A program made the translations under genes and the position numbers. The notes under the pieces were generated by a model. That model saw only the letters and a program-made list of their open reading frames with translations, was not told the origin of the DNA and did no database searches. A DNA stretch of 64,000 nucleotides, from contig JAREWP010000065.1 in the NCBI GenBank assembly GCA_029001845.1, positions 1-64,000 on the forward strand, read 5' to 3'. Source of the stretch: Candidatus Magnetocorallium paracelense (GTDB lineage: Bacteria > Nitrospirota > Thermodesulfovibrionia > Thermodesulfovibrionales > Magnetobacteriaceae). Below, one piece after another: positions 43,401 to 47,033 of this stretch (the stretch's first letter is position 1; every line of letters starts with the position of its first letter).

Positions 43401-45005
43401 AAAGACAGCCGGGGCAACACTTTGCCCCGAAGAGCCGGTGTCAGCAGTTTTGGTTTTGGCGGTGCTTATGCCCATATTGTCCTTGAGGAATACCTTACCC
43501 CTCAAGGTCTGGACATAGAGAGACCGGGGGTAAATCAGAGGGTGGTCATTCCCCTTTCAGCAAAAAACAGGGTGCAACTGCAAGATTATGCCAGATTATT
43601 CATTGATTACCTTCATCATAAAGAAAACAAAAAAGATTTAGGTGATATGGCCTATACATTACAAACAGGTAGAGAAGCAATGGAAAGCCGCATCGCATTT
43701 TGGGTTGAAAACCTTAACCAACTCGAAGAAAAACTGGCCCAATATCTGAAGGGTGAGCAAAACATCGCCGATTTCTGGCAAGGTGAGGTGAAAACCGGAC
43801 CAGATAGCGTTACCGTCCTCTCTGTGGACGAAGATGCACGGGAAATGGTAGACAAGTGGATCGTCAAAGGCAAAATCAATAAACTTGCCGAAATTTGGGT
43901 GAAAGGATTCAACATTGATTGGAATCTCCTATATAAAGAAGTCAAACCCGGAAGGATCCCCCTGCCGACCTATCCATTTGCCAAAGAGCGGTATTGGATA
44001 CCGGAGACTGCTCAAAACAATAAGATACAAACAGGCATAAAACAGATTCACCCGCTTTTACATGAAAACACCTCAACCCTGGAAGAACAGCAATTTACCT
44101 CCACATTCACCGGAACGGAATTCTATCTAAAAGACCATCAAGTATTAAATGAAAGCGTTTTACCTGGTGTAATCTACTTAGAAATGGCTCGCGCCGCGGT
44201 CGAACGATCCGGCAATAATATGAGAGTCCATAAACTGAAAGATATTGTATGGACCACTCCTGTAAAGGTGAATTGCGATCCTCAAAGAGTAAGCATCAAC
44301 CTCTATCCCGAGCCTGACGGAATTGCCTATGAAGTGATCACAGAGAAAACCGATGTTGCCGGAGATGAAGAGATTACCTTACACAGCCAGGGAAAAGTAA
44401 TTATTGGAGAATCCAAAACAAGTCCGCCTGATATTGACATCCCGGCAATTAAGGCACGTTGCTCTAACACCTTCACTCCTGAAACCTTTTATCGGACTTT
44501 CCAGGAATTAGGTATCACCTATGGTCCCGGTTTTCAGGGAATCAGGGAACTTGTATACAACGACGATGAAACTCTGGCGATGATACAGGCAGGGCAATTA
44601 GAAAACTCAGACTCTTTTTATCTCCACCCCGGTCTATTGGACAGTGCGTTACAGGCCTGTATAGGGTTAGGGATTGACGGACTTCAAGAAACTGGACCTT
44701 ATGTGCCATATGCACTTAAAGAGATAGAAATTTTTAATAAGCCGATCATGGATGACCCGATTTACGCCCATGTAACCTACAGTAAGAGTCAACAGAGTAA
44801 GGAGATCAGGAAATACGATATCACTTTAGTAAATGATCAGGGGGAAACTCTGGTACGTTTTATTGAATTCACAACCCGACAAATGATAGTCGAAAAAAGA
44901 AATGATGATGAAATCAACCGTTTGATAATAGATGTTAAATCCGCTGATATCTCCCCCAATGAGGCTGCGGTGATATTTAATGAAAGGTATGATATTAAGG
45001 AATAG
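25434..45005 (+). CDS. Trans-AT type I polyketide synthase PKS-B, five modules with cMT
   Basis: 6,523 residues. Module 1: KS 1-428 (Cys173 in ACAAS), ~550-residue insert with an AT-like segment whose active-site motif is GERDG (638-642), degenerate DH (H987, Gly-to-Asp; D1140), ACP Ser1279. Module 2: KS ~1373-1798 (Cys1545), DH (H2004, D2173), KR (Tyr2629), ACP Ser2778. Module 3: KS ~2867-3290 (Cys3028), KR (Tyr3861), C-methyltransferase (EVGAGTGG at 4165), ACP Ser4418. Module 4: KS ~4517-4944 (Cys4689), DH (H5154, D5326), ACP Ser5493. Module 5: KS ~5583-6019 (Cys5753), DH (H6235, D6403), then a short helical tail VKSADISPNEA. All KS domains keep both histidines. There is no intact AT, no ER and no TE. 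The missing final ACP is probably supplied by the N-terminus of PKS-A. No strong SD precedes the ATG, but KS homology starts at residue 3, which fixes the start. Confidence 0.96.
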   Translation: MKKDIAVIGIACRFPGASNYHEYWLNLLEGKNSIREIPPDRWSLEDFYSPDIEEPNRSISKWCGIVEGIDLFDNKFFSISPREAKSMDPQQRLLLEETWRCIEDSGVSLTTLQSHKTSVFVGVMSSDYSQGMSAAGLVTDSYSTIGNYDAILSNRISYALGFNGTSLTINAACAASLVALHNAKAALRTGESDFSIAAGVNLNTSPLKYISFSKARMLSPDGRCKTFDKDANGYVPGDGIGVVLLQPLEDALKDGNHIYGIIKGSAVNHGGQALTITAPKVEAQQEVILNAYKDAEIRAETVTYVEAHGTGTSLGDPIEVEALTRAFRQYTEEKHFCYIGSVKTNIGHLEGAAGIAGIIKVLLMMQASKIAPTLNIRTLNPVILFDESPFLIASTLEDWVTREKELPLRAGVSSFGFGGVNAHAIVEDFPIMKARALREKRKKAKRGQMFMLPAGDGISGDFSDHKGRSPDYLFMISGKTPKALSQLIDAWKGFIERDSFYEFCLQDICATLMTGRESYACRHGCRIHTKSELIDFIKNTPPVMNKTIEEIPCSLRLGNMTFNGFEGFLPFIHEISLFNIKLQETINRFDKVLSQEIKKNLKKPVWPKDKQRLFSFLTAYTSIATIMETGFKPSLIFGERDGLLLSLTLSGMVCVEDVVFLLEGSKKLHQIKLKPPDIPFYDPLSKENIMPFHFTGDYLKSLIRGLELPDEVFRANQMQALLLKESQPTFKKFLNEWNLPLNTSAGRDMDSLLNKDALATQSDTLPEKGRLLLMLIIDSCRCMLDRKWDLTRKQSIADPGYHELLDLLIDGVLTKEDVINLCEGKDNNLDTIAKSMNRNHHFFNKTRPYGMIRKEHQNLSVIPDMDEWFHQIKSMKTPSLPSPEHMGCIEFGEFSEPVKSAKSLKIPEIHIHTFKDTLLYLWLNHVDIAWHMVYPEGSFEKVSLPVYEFDRASFWLNREVNQEKEDKRQRLRDSLTISPTAPLITSHVIRDHTLIPGAYMIEIGIEALERAISYPVHSLKNIVFKNPGVVDKTMDITLDINLQNRRFTLKSGALDLCEGEYRYPAILIDSSIDTMEMTGEPTARGKELYEALNRKGYHYGEALRVIQNLWQHDDSWIFELAASENIRESDVNAIQIAQMDGMLQALLMIEYVVNKTYDHTDSLHLPYMVKALHLNCAYLPDRCFVRIKERDILRQGGDIIVTIGTYNERGECLCKIDSVVFKQTVKADTVWTHDERERPDQFILYRIKEELAAIVAQKIDTRPDKINHRESFFTLGIDSILLKETMGILEKKYDNLPATLLFEYPNIDKLAAYLKERLAPKEIDRLTSEFGAANVPKEKKEPPTPQSIEVNEPVVENADSPIVFSKSEPKQSGYAIAIIGVSGRFPKSPNLAAYWDNLISGRDCIEDIPPDRWNHDLYFDPDPDKPDSTYGKWGGFMTDVDKFDPLFFNISPREARQMDPQQRLFLECVWHTMEDGGYGNKRRYSDKTVGLYVGMMWNEYSQISTQKGFMNHTYVGPGSLYWIIANRVSYFMDFKGPSIAIDTACSSSLAAIHLACQSILNKESDMAIAGGVNLSIHPEKYIYLAQGRFLSKDGRCRSFGRGGSGYVPGEGVGAVLLKPLSRAIQDHDPVYAIIRGTSINHGGKTAGFTVPNPKAQSDLIQEALHRANVSAEDLSYIECHGTGTSLGDPIEIQGLTGAFRKYTDKNEFCPIGSVKSNIGHLEASAGIAGLIKILLALKHEAIPISLHSEEKNPTIDFSQTPFYVVNETIKWKSEDKGSRKAGISSFGAGGSNAHAIIESFEEDPAASSISQVMRPVLIPISAKNRERLHAYIDLFITFFSGNPQISLVDAAYTLQIGREEMEERVALVVSEPAEVVEKLTHFHQGRVDVEGLHYGAPEGKGPKGQDHLKRALHPIDLKALAELWISGAEIDWNQLYPDKSPHTVSLPTYPFAGERYWVVEKKEDLALTDPVSVLHPLLDTNESTLQEQCFQKTLKADHFYIKDHIVKDDKILPGAAYLEMAITAGSLSNREVAVNRILNTTWLRPLVVSKDVQTVKVGLYPGDQDVRFEVFSVNEDGQRTLYSQGALEYIKDISAPEIPERVNRQSIMDRCRQTLDKAQCYKLFKDYGLSYGPGFQVIEELYINSSEAISKLMLPKNLSPDFSQYTLHPSIIDGAFQSILGLIDFSQTPQGVYVPYLLEELTFVNPLTETVYAYVRKRSSKENERDRKFDIQIIDETGDLLIDLKGLWVRSILPKDESLNVLYYQTVWETFEVDTTPQDITGLTLLFDLNDEIYTVLRDLLSGRVIRVKPGARYGKPNETTYEINSEQIEDYQRLLSSIGELPEKIIYLWAYEEDSLFHPGDIEKQLETGIYALFHLTKSLTGQRISREIEILWVYKEALGDIRPCYAGLGGFARTLIEENPKLKCKTLALPQLKAPDLSRMIIAQLNRPDREIEVRYTEDQRFVKKGFKKIDSIPEQGTHLKERGLYIITGGAGGIGLLFAGHIINTSNSRVVLAGRSDLSDEKTEAIQRLGQAVYIKADVSTRAGAEALIKEVKTRYGSINGIIHSAGVLRDSLLVNKTKEDLETVLGPKVYGAVYLDQATKDENLDFFVLFSSITAILGNPGQADYAYGNSFIDAFAIWRQKHRKGKTLAINWPLWAEGGMHVSRETMAWMKGTRGFVPLETSLGMKAFFDGLTMTHPQIIVLSGDKNKITKTMEGIRHQQPDHPQASLELTKEEVSDFKEKARGYLKTLLSKQIDLDPGQIKADEPLDRYGIDSVMIMSLTRALEKRFGELSKTLFFEYHSIEALSEYFVENHSQQLLEEMGTEPPAKARHDGSDRGFRPRFTYLSSNRAADRAGDEGAKAEEIAIIGLGGRYPKADDPEAFWENLKTGRDCITEIPETRWDYREYADFVKGKWGGFIDDIDKFDPLFFNISPREADLMDPQERLFLETVWHTLEDAAYTKSSLWGRSIGVYVGVMYGEYQLLGAEETLKGNLMASSASFSSIANRVSYFLNLTGPSIAIDTMCSSSLTAIHLACESIQKGESEMAIAGGVNLLLHPQKYILLAQSNFLSSDGRCRAFGRGGDGYVPGEGVGAVLLKPLHKAIGDKDRIYGVIMGTSINHGGKTNGFTVPNPNAQGNVIARALRSAKVDPKTITYMEAHGTGTQLGDPIEITGLGQAYNQAFQGDYEDTGRCAIGSVKSNIGHLESAAGIAGLTKVLLQMKHRQIVPSIHSGTLNPNINFLKTPFKVQQTLEKWEPLNPGEPRTAGISSFGAGGSNAHVIVASFEDSREVYPPTTNKPVLIVLSAKNEERLKVYVRRLLTFIDPAIPLSQIAYTLQIGREAMEERLALIVSTHDELKEKLSQYEEGRTDIENYYSGNTKKSKSQNDLLIEGEEGREFVRIIARDRRLTKLARLWVSGVEINWELLYGSMEERPGGISLPTYPFAKERYWVPTSSQKLTPTMATKEPERDTITYISDWVRSRNKQVVSEEEKPDRVNLVVFNPEGFDFEQTIVSNYKDSITIRLGGQIRQVSDKEWEIDFRDPNGWEKIIHESPPISTLYFLGGLSKQHMDQSFPPLQQEQEMTVITLFRCIKALIKVGYDRQPLHIVVLTQDVQPLFEGQRINPRSSALSGFTQSLAKEQPGWHVRHIDLSGEDLKDRNHHPAILSRIRQEGPDPEGIPVAYRQGYRYTRQIYPVSLPKPDKPNIRRQGVYVILGGAGGLGLVFSEYFIKTYDARMVWLGRRAVDKTISDHIERLRQYGTYPPLYIQADGGSPEQMYQAVVEIKRAYGSINGVIHSAIVLKDKTLGMMNETEFIEAFLPKVSGSINLIETFRGEPLDWFCFFSSAQSILSAPGQSNYAAGCTFKDAIARSLRSVADFPVHIINWGYWGDIGIVATDFYRQAMANQGIHSLTIEEGTYIFEQMFSHQITQLIPMKPDDPAKKTMKIRTTETGTIFPVRQPSYLTSLTEKVKDKKVDIQHLLEEYRIFDAAFQEFILNALIQTLNRLSWDSSTPEDTLSSIQEQFNIIDPYTRWFHEIIRLLKEQGRVDSSGEMIKLNSSVKGSSPDFNLKQQSVDLIEHYPFMKGRIELAAACLEHLGEILTGAVPATDILFPKGSMKGVEGIYKDNPIADFFNNRVADIVEQFVRLRQKDLAPDQKIRILEVGAGTGGTGTFIFERLVPFKESIEYTYTDVSKSFLIYAEENYKEKAPYLKTALFNIEAPPEKQGIKVNHYDMVLAANVLHATKNMGSTLMQVKAVLKQNGLLLLNELSQNMVFATVTFGLTDGWWLFEDDEVRLPGSPGLSSEQWRTVLSEQRFYPIEYIDTDTRQLGQQIIVAENHGWVRQFNETRQSEQLSTKLPESDKTSEQIKTDQTQSLLTLKERIRQTLTRITSKALKIAEQHIDPSEQFADIGVDSIIGVEMVSTINQELAIHLHSTDLFNYPNIGRLTDHIATTYEKELFHHFGLSKVQEIIIKDNRVNEKEQISNKIGFMDQQLPRKVRSPQPDSDPIDQKDHEIAIIGISCQFGDAGSKEAYWQALKEGRSLIREVPEERIQLCPSLNPEVFFHPEPTKGKSYSKWGSFLNDIDQFDARFFSISGVEAENSDPQQRIFLQECWKAIEDSGYNPKALGESRVGVYVGAGDGDYHRGLEDKGEPSSFWGNAGSILAARISYFLNLKGPAVAIDTACSSSLVAIHLGCQSLWNRETDFVLAGGIYIQTTPKFYILSSQARMLSPDGQCFTFDDRANGFVPGEGVGVVMLKRLKDAIRDQDPIYGVIKGTAINQDGATSGITAPNVLSQKKLELDIYQSFHINPGEIQYVEAHGTGTKLGDPIEIQAISESFQKYTNKGSYCAIGSVKTNIGHTLAAAGVAGLIKVLLSLKNRQIPPSLNLETHNRHIDFRGSPFYVNTQLQTWRTDKNSPRRAAVSSFGFSGTNAHMVIEEYQQESTKVLPSLPAIIPLSAKTSESLTRYVSLLLNYLKENNGDDLYDMAYTLQTGREGMNHRIAFMVKDLKEAKEKLSQYLKGKEDIADFWQGETKSNSDGMTMITMDEDAQEMVHKWIAKGKIDKLAGLWVKGVTIDWNLLYKEVKPRRIHLPTYPFAQKRYWIRPATHPFTMQPGVKQIHPLLHENISTLEGQQYISTFVGTEFYLQDHQVLHEKVLPGVIYLEMARAAVEIAGPDKKVHKLKDIQWASPIKVKDAPQRVTISLYPETEGIAYEVTTEKSDGDGEDDIQEEATLHSQGKVMIGEPQTRPPVMDIEAIKTRCTRELNQSTCYQRFKEIGITYGPGFQRIKELRYNDHEVLAMIQAWESDNTGSFYLHPGILDSALQACIGLEMDHLKGTELYVPFALKEIEIFDKPPMNNPIYVHVTYGREQQNKAIKTYNITLLNDQGQPLIRFVDFTTRQMIGGDEDETERQGRLYESPEWRNREIKEIDLLQSSEKGDHYLFLTGRNETINEVLTSEIIDIMSHILKIKTEDIDITNDISEYGLDSIMETDFVNKINDHFKLSLIPTILYEHTTLTSFITYLIETHKGEIEEKYKKDHDVRETPHQRIDIKATDKKPLRRQRFITSPQTNPLVWKEPIAIIGMTGILPQAENLDQFWENLNRSKDCITEIPGNRWDWKVLYGDPMQEAGKTNVKWGGFIEDIDKFDPMFFGISPLEAELMDPQQRLFLQCVWHTIEHAGYNPRGLRGSQTGLFVGVETQDYADLLIQNQIQTEAYVAIGLALSIVANRISFLLDFHGPSEPISTACSSSLVAIHRAVRAIRQGDCTQAIAGGVNAILSPKLSISFSRAGMLCEDGRCKTFSDKANGYVRGEGVGAILLKPLSRAEKDGDRIYALIKGSAENHGGHANSLTAPNPTAQADLLKAAYQDADVPPDTVTYIETHGTGTALGDPIEINGLKMAFTSLYEACHLALPEAPHCALGSVKSNIGHLETAAGIAGVLKVILSMGHKTIPESLHCETINPYIDLKDTPFYIAREKQEWTSLKDSRGNTLPRRAGVSSFGFGGAYAHIVLEEYLTPQGLDIERPGVNQRVVIPLSAKNRVQLQDYARLFIDYLHHKENKKDLGDMAYTLQTGREAMESRIAFWVENLNQLEEKLAQYLKGEQNIADFWQGEVKTGPDSVTVLSVDEDAREMVDKWIVKGKINKLAEIWVKGFNIDWNLLYKEVKPGRIPLPTYPFAKERYWIPETAQNNKIQTGIKQIHPLLHENTSTLEEQQFTSTFTGTEFYLKDHQVLNESVLPGVIYLEMARAAVERSGNNMRVHKLKDIVWTTPVKVNCDPQRVSINLYPEPDGIAYEVITEKTDVAGDEEITLHSQGKVIIGESKTSPPDIDIPAIKARCSNTFTPETFYRTFQELGITYGPGFQGIRELVYNDDETLAMIQAGQLENSDSFYLHPGLLDSALQACIGLGIDGLQETGPYVPYALKEIEIFNKPIMDDPIYAHVTYSKSQQSKEIRKYDITLVNDQGETLVRFIEFTTRQMIVEKRNDDEINRLIIDVKSADISPNEAAVIFNERYDIKE

Positions 45006-45014
45006 AAGCTTAAA

Positions 45015-45104
45015 TTATTCGTAATGGCTCCACATTCTGTTAACTTTGATGAGTTTTTTAGCATCTTTTTGAGCTTGTGTCATAAAAATGATGATGGTAT
45101 ACAT
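45015..45104 (-). pseudogene. RelE/Txe-like toxin remnant (N-terminus only)
   Basis: About 29 residues: MYTIIIFMTQAQKDAKKL and a short unrelated tail. The AQKDAKKL helix is the hallmark start of Txe/YoeB/RelE-type mRNA interferases that follow this antitoxin type. The rest of the toxin, including all catalytic residues, is gone. The stop lies 10 bases after the end of PKS-B, so the right border of the PKS-B segment cut into this operon. Confidence 0.7.
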
Positions 45105-45321
45105 AACCAATCCAGTTTATCTAAAGTGACACCATGATCAATCGGTTCATTTCTTGCGTCTTTGATGCTTTGTACCATACCATTAATATTTCTCAAATAA
45201 TCGTCATCACTTATATACTGAGATTGTTCTAAAATTTTGATTTCTTCTGTGGAAAAGTGACTGAGTAGCCAAGAAACTTCTCCTTTATGCTGTCATCAAT
45301 TTTTAAAGTGATTGTTTGCAT
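45080..45321 (-). pseudogene. Type II antitoxin remnant with frameshift
   Basis: It starts MQTITLKIDDSIKEKF, then needs a one-base frame change (near 45265-45275) to continue as LLSHFSTEEIKILEQSQYIS, DDDYLRNINGMVQSIKDAR and GVTLDKLDW. The whole matches the antitoxins paired with RelE/Txe-like toxins, and it overlaps the toxin remnant as such pairs do. The frameshift separates the DNA-binding strand from the toxin-neutralising part, so it is inactive unless the read is wrong. Confidence 0.7.
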
Positions 45322-45685
45322 ATTTCTTCCTTTTATTTTAATTATAAAGCATTGAACTTTATTTTTCATAAATACCTCGTCAGGGCGAGCCGTTTCAAAT
45401 CCTCACTCCTCTTCCTCCTTTTTATCGATCAAAGGTTTCTCTGCAAAGACAAGCCTGTTCATCCTTATGCAGTTCAATCCATGCTTTGTTTAGAGGAGTT
45501 ATGTGATCATGCAACTGTACCATTGAAATTCTTTACTGAAAATCAAATAATTTCGATCTAAAGGAGGCGAATTTTAGCCGCTTGCATGATCTTGTTATAA
45601 TGTTTGCCTTGTAAAAAAACTGCTCCGGCTTTTTTCAGGTTAATTTTGATAGCTACCGAGAATTGCTGATCATTCTCCGGCTTAC
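45322..45685. other. Non-coding stretch between two toxin-antitoxin loci
   Basis: A/T-rich. An open frame crosses it but has no recognisable protein features, no SD and a biased composition, so I do not call a gene. Confidence 0.5.
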
Positions 45686-45713
45686 TTGACAACAGTATAA
45701 CTAAAGTTATACC
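45686..45713 (+). promoter_or_regulatory. Promoter and overlapping operator of the MazEF-like operon
   Basis: TTGACA (45686-45691) and TATACC (45708-45713) are spaced 16 bases. A perfect inverted repeat GTATAAC-TAAA-GTTATAC (45695-45712) covers the spacer and -10. The antitoxin ATG begins 9 bases after the -10, so the transcript is probably leaderless; no SD is present. The arrangement fits autorepression by the RHH antitoxin. Confidence 0.6.
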
Positions 45714-45721
45714 GTTGTATT

Positions 45722-45958
45722 ATGAAAACCGCCATATCGATTCCGGATAGTACCTATGAGTCAGCAGAAGAGCTGGCGAAACGTTTAAGCATATCAAGGA
45801 GCGAGCTGTATACAAAGGCGATATCCGCTTATATCAAAGAACATCGGGGAGACAGGGTTACAGAGATTTTAAATGAAATATACGATACCGGATCGTCTTC
45901 AATCGATTCGGACATTCAAAAATTACAATTTGCTTCTCTGGCAAAAGATGAATGGTAA
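45722..45958 (+). CDS. Ribbon-helix-helix antitoxin, MazE/ChpI-like
   Basis: 78 residues. N-terminal beta strand and two helices (KTAISIPDSTYESAEELAKRL, SISRSELYTKAISAYIKEH) form an RHH DNA-binding domain. The acidic tail should wrap the toxin. Its stop overlaps the start of the MazF/PemK-like toxin by 7 bases. An inverted repeat over the promoter just upstream is the likely operator. The antitoxin itself looks intact although its toxin is frameshifted. Confidence 0.88.
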   Translation: MKTAISIPDSTYESAEELAKRLSISRSELYTKAISAYIKEHRGDRVTEILNEIYDTGSSSIDSDIQKLQFASLAKDEW

Positions 45959-46336
45959 TCAGACGAGGCGATATCTGGTGGGCGTCGCTGCCGGAACCTG
46001 TAGGCTCGGAACCCGGATATCGACGTCCTCTGCTAATTATCCAGTCCGATGGTTTTAACCGTAGTTTAATCAATACGGTGATAGCTATTGTAATCACCAC
46101 AAATCTTCAACTTAAAAAAGCCCCGGGCAATGCATACTTACCTTCCTAAAGATACCGGACTTCCAAAAAATTCAGTTGCAAATATTTCTCAAATAATCAC
46201 TATCGATAAATCATTTTTAACTGAGAGGGCCGGAAAGATAACGGCAAACCGGTTGTGGCACATAGAGGAAGGCATACGACTGCTACTTCTTTATAATAGT
46301 AAAAATAAGAATTTAAGGAAGAAATGGTTGCCCTAA
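45952..46336 (+). pseudogene. MazF/PemK-family mRNA interferase toxin, frameshifted
   Basis: The first frame reads VIRRGDIWWASLPEPVGSEP, GYRRPLLIIQSDGFN, INTVIAIVITTN and GNAYLP, then hits a stop. The second frame continues with KDTGLPKNSVANISQIITID, KSFLTERAGKI and a C-terminal helix. Together they make a full ~115-residue MazF/PemK fold, so one extra base near 46140-46146 has split the gene. Loss of the second half removes part of the dimer interface and RNA site, so the toxin should be inactive. A sequencing error is the main alternative. Confidence 0.85.
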
Positions 46337-46410
46337 GGTCGAGTCAGAAATAAATTACCCTTTTTATATTTCATATGATTTTTTGCATTATCTCATTCTC
46401 TTTCACCTTC

Positions 46411-46516
46411 TCTTCTCTGCGCTCTCCGCGTTCTCTGCGTTAAAAGTCTTTTTGGATCGTGTATCGATGTACGTAACGTTTTTATTTTAACGCAGAGACA
46501 CAGAGGACACGGAGGA
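46411..46516 (-). repeat. Dispersed repeat family 2, copy 2 (inverted relative to copy 1)
   Basis: Read on the minus strand it matches copy 1 through CTCTGCGTTAAAATAAAAAC, a GTTACGTA core, GATCCAAA and TTTTAACGCAGAGA, with small differences. It lies at the far side of PKS-B and the toxin-antitoxin debris, in the opposite orientation. Confidence 0.85.
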
Positions 46517-46601
46517 ACATTTTTCATGGGAAAATACTCGGCATAGATGATCTTGTAACCTTTGAAGTAAAACCAATAAAAGTCTACCACTAAGGGCGCT
46601 G

Positions 46602-47033
46602 TCATAGGTTTTCATTTAGGTAAGATTTTTCAAGCTGATGAATCAACGACTGAGTTCGCTTACCTAACAATCGCATTAGGTTAAGGGCCTGTTCCGGCTG
46701 GTTTAGATACCTGGTGAGAAAAGCGCTTTTTGATAAAACCATCAACTGCGCGTTCGTCACAGCTACAATATCCGCTGAACGAGGCTCATCGGTCAGCAAT
46801 GCAAGTTCTCCAAATATATCCCCTTCACTTATTTTACCGATTACTTGATTTGTTCTGGCTGCTATGACTTCAGCGGTTCCATCAATCAGTAAAAATGCTT
46901 CCTGTCCGATTGTTCCTGCCTGTATAATCGTTTCTCCTTCCTGGTAAAACCAACGTTCATAGTCAAGAATGAAATCAAAAATCTGGTTCTGTTTGATGAA
47001 CTGTAGAAAAAAAATCATTAAAATCAATGACAT
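46602..47033 (-). CDS. Cyclic nucleotide-binding domain protein, probably the second half of a broken fusion
   Basis: 143 residues forming a CRP-like cNMP-binding beta-roll: YQEGETIIQAGTIGQEAFLL, then ISEGDIFGELALLTDEPRSA with the phosphate-binding GELAL...RSA cassette, then a C-terminal helix. No helix-turn-helix DNA-binding part is present. Its first ~20 residues overlap the end of the acyltransferase gene in another frame. Removing one T from the T8 run at the junction would join the two into a single protein reading DFFLQFIKQNQIFDFI. It is therefore best seen as the regulatory C-terminal domain of that enzyme. Confidence 0.8.
   Translation of the reverse strand: MSLILMIFFLQFIKQNQIFDFILDYERWFYQEGETIIQAGTIGQEAFLLIDGTAEVIAARTNQVIGKISEGDIFGELALLTDEPRSADIVAVTNAQLMVLSKSAFLTRYLNQPEQALNLMRLLGKRTQSLIHQLEKSYLNENL

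Noticed and set aside
31430-44160. Gly replaced in HxxxGxxxxP of DH2, DH3 and DH4 of PKS-B
   Set aside because: Catalytic His and Asp and the YGPGF motif are kept in these three, so substitution of Gly alone is weak evidence of inactivity. Only DH1, which has several changes and no KR, is called degenerate.
45316-45561. 81-codon plus-strand frame after PKS-B
   Set aside because: No SD, no recognisable domain and an A/T-driven composition; it lies in a zone of decayed genes.
47000-47015. Programmed frameshifting between acyltransferase and cNMP domain
   Set aside because: No stimulatory structure or typical slippery heptamer was evident; mutation, phase variation or read error are simpler, so it is reported only as a split fusion.
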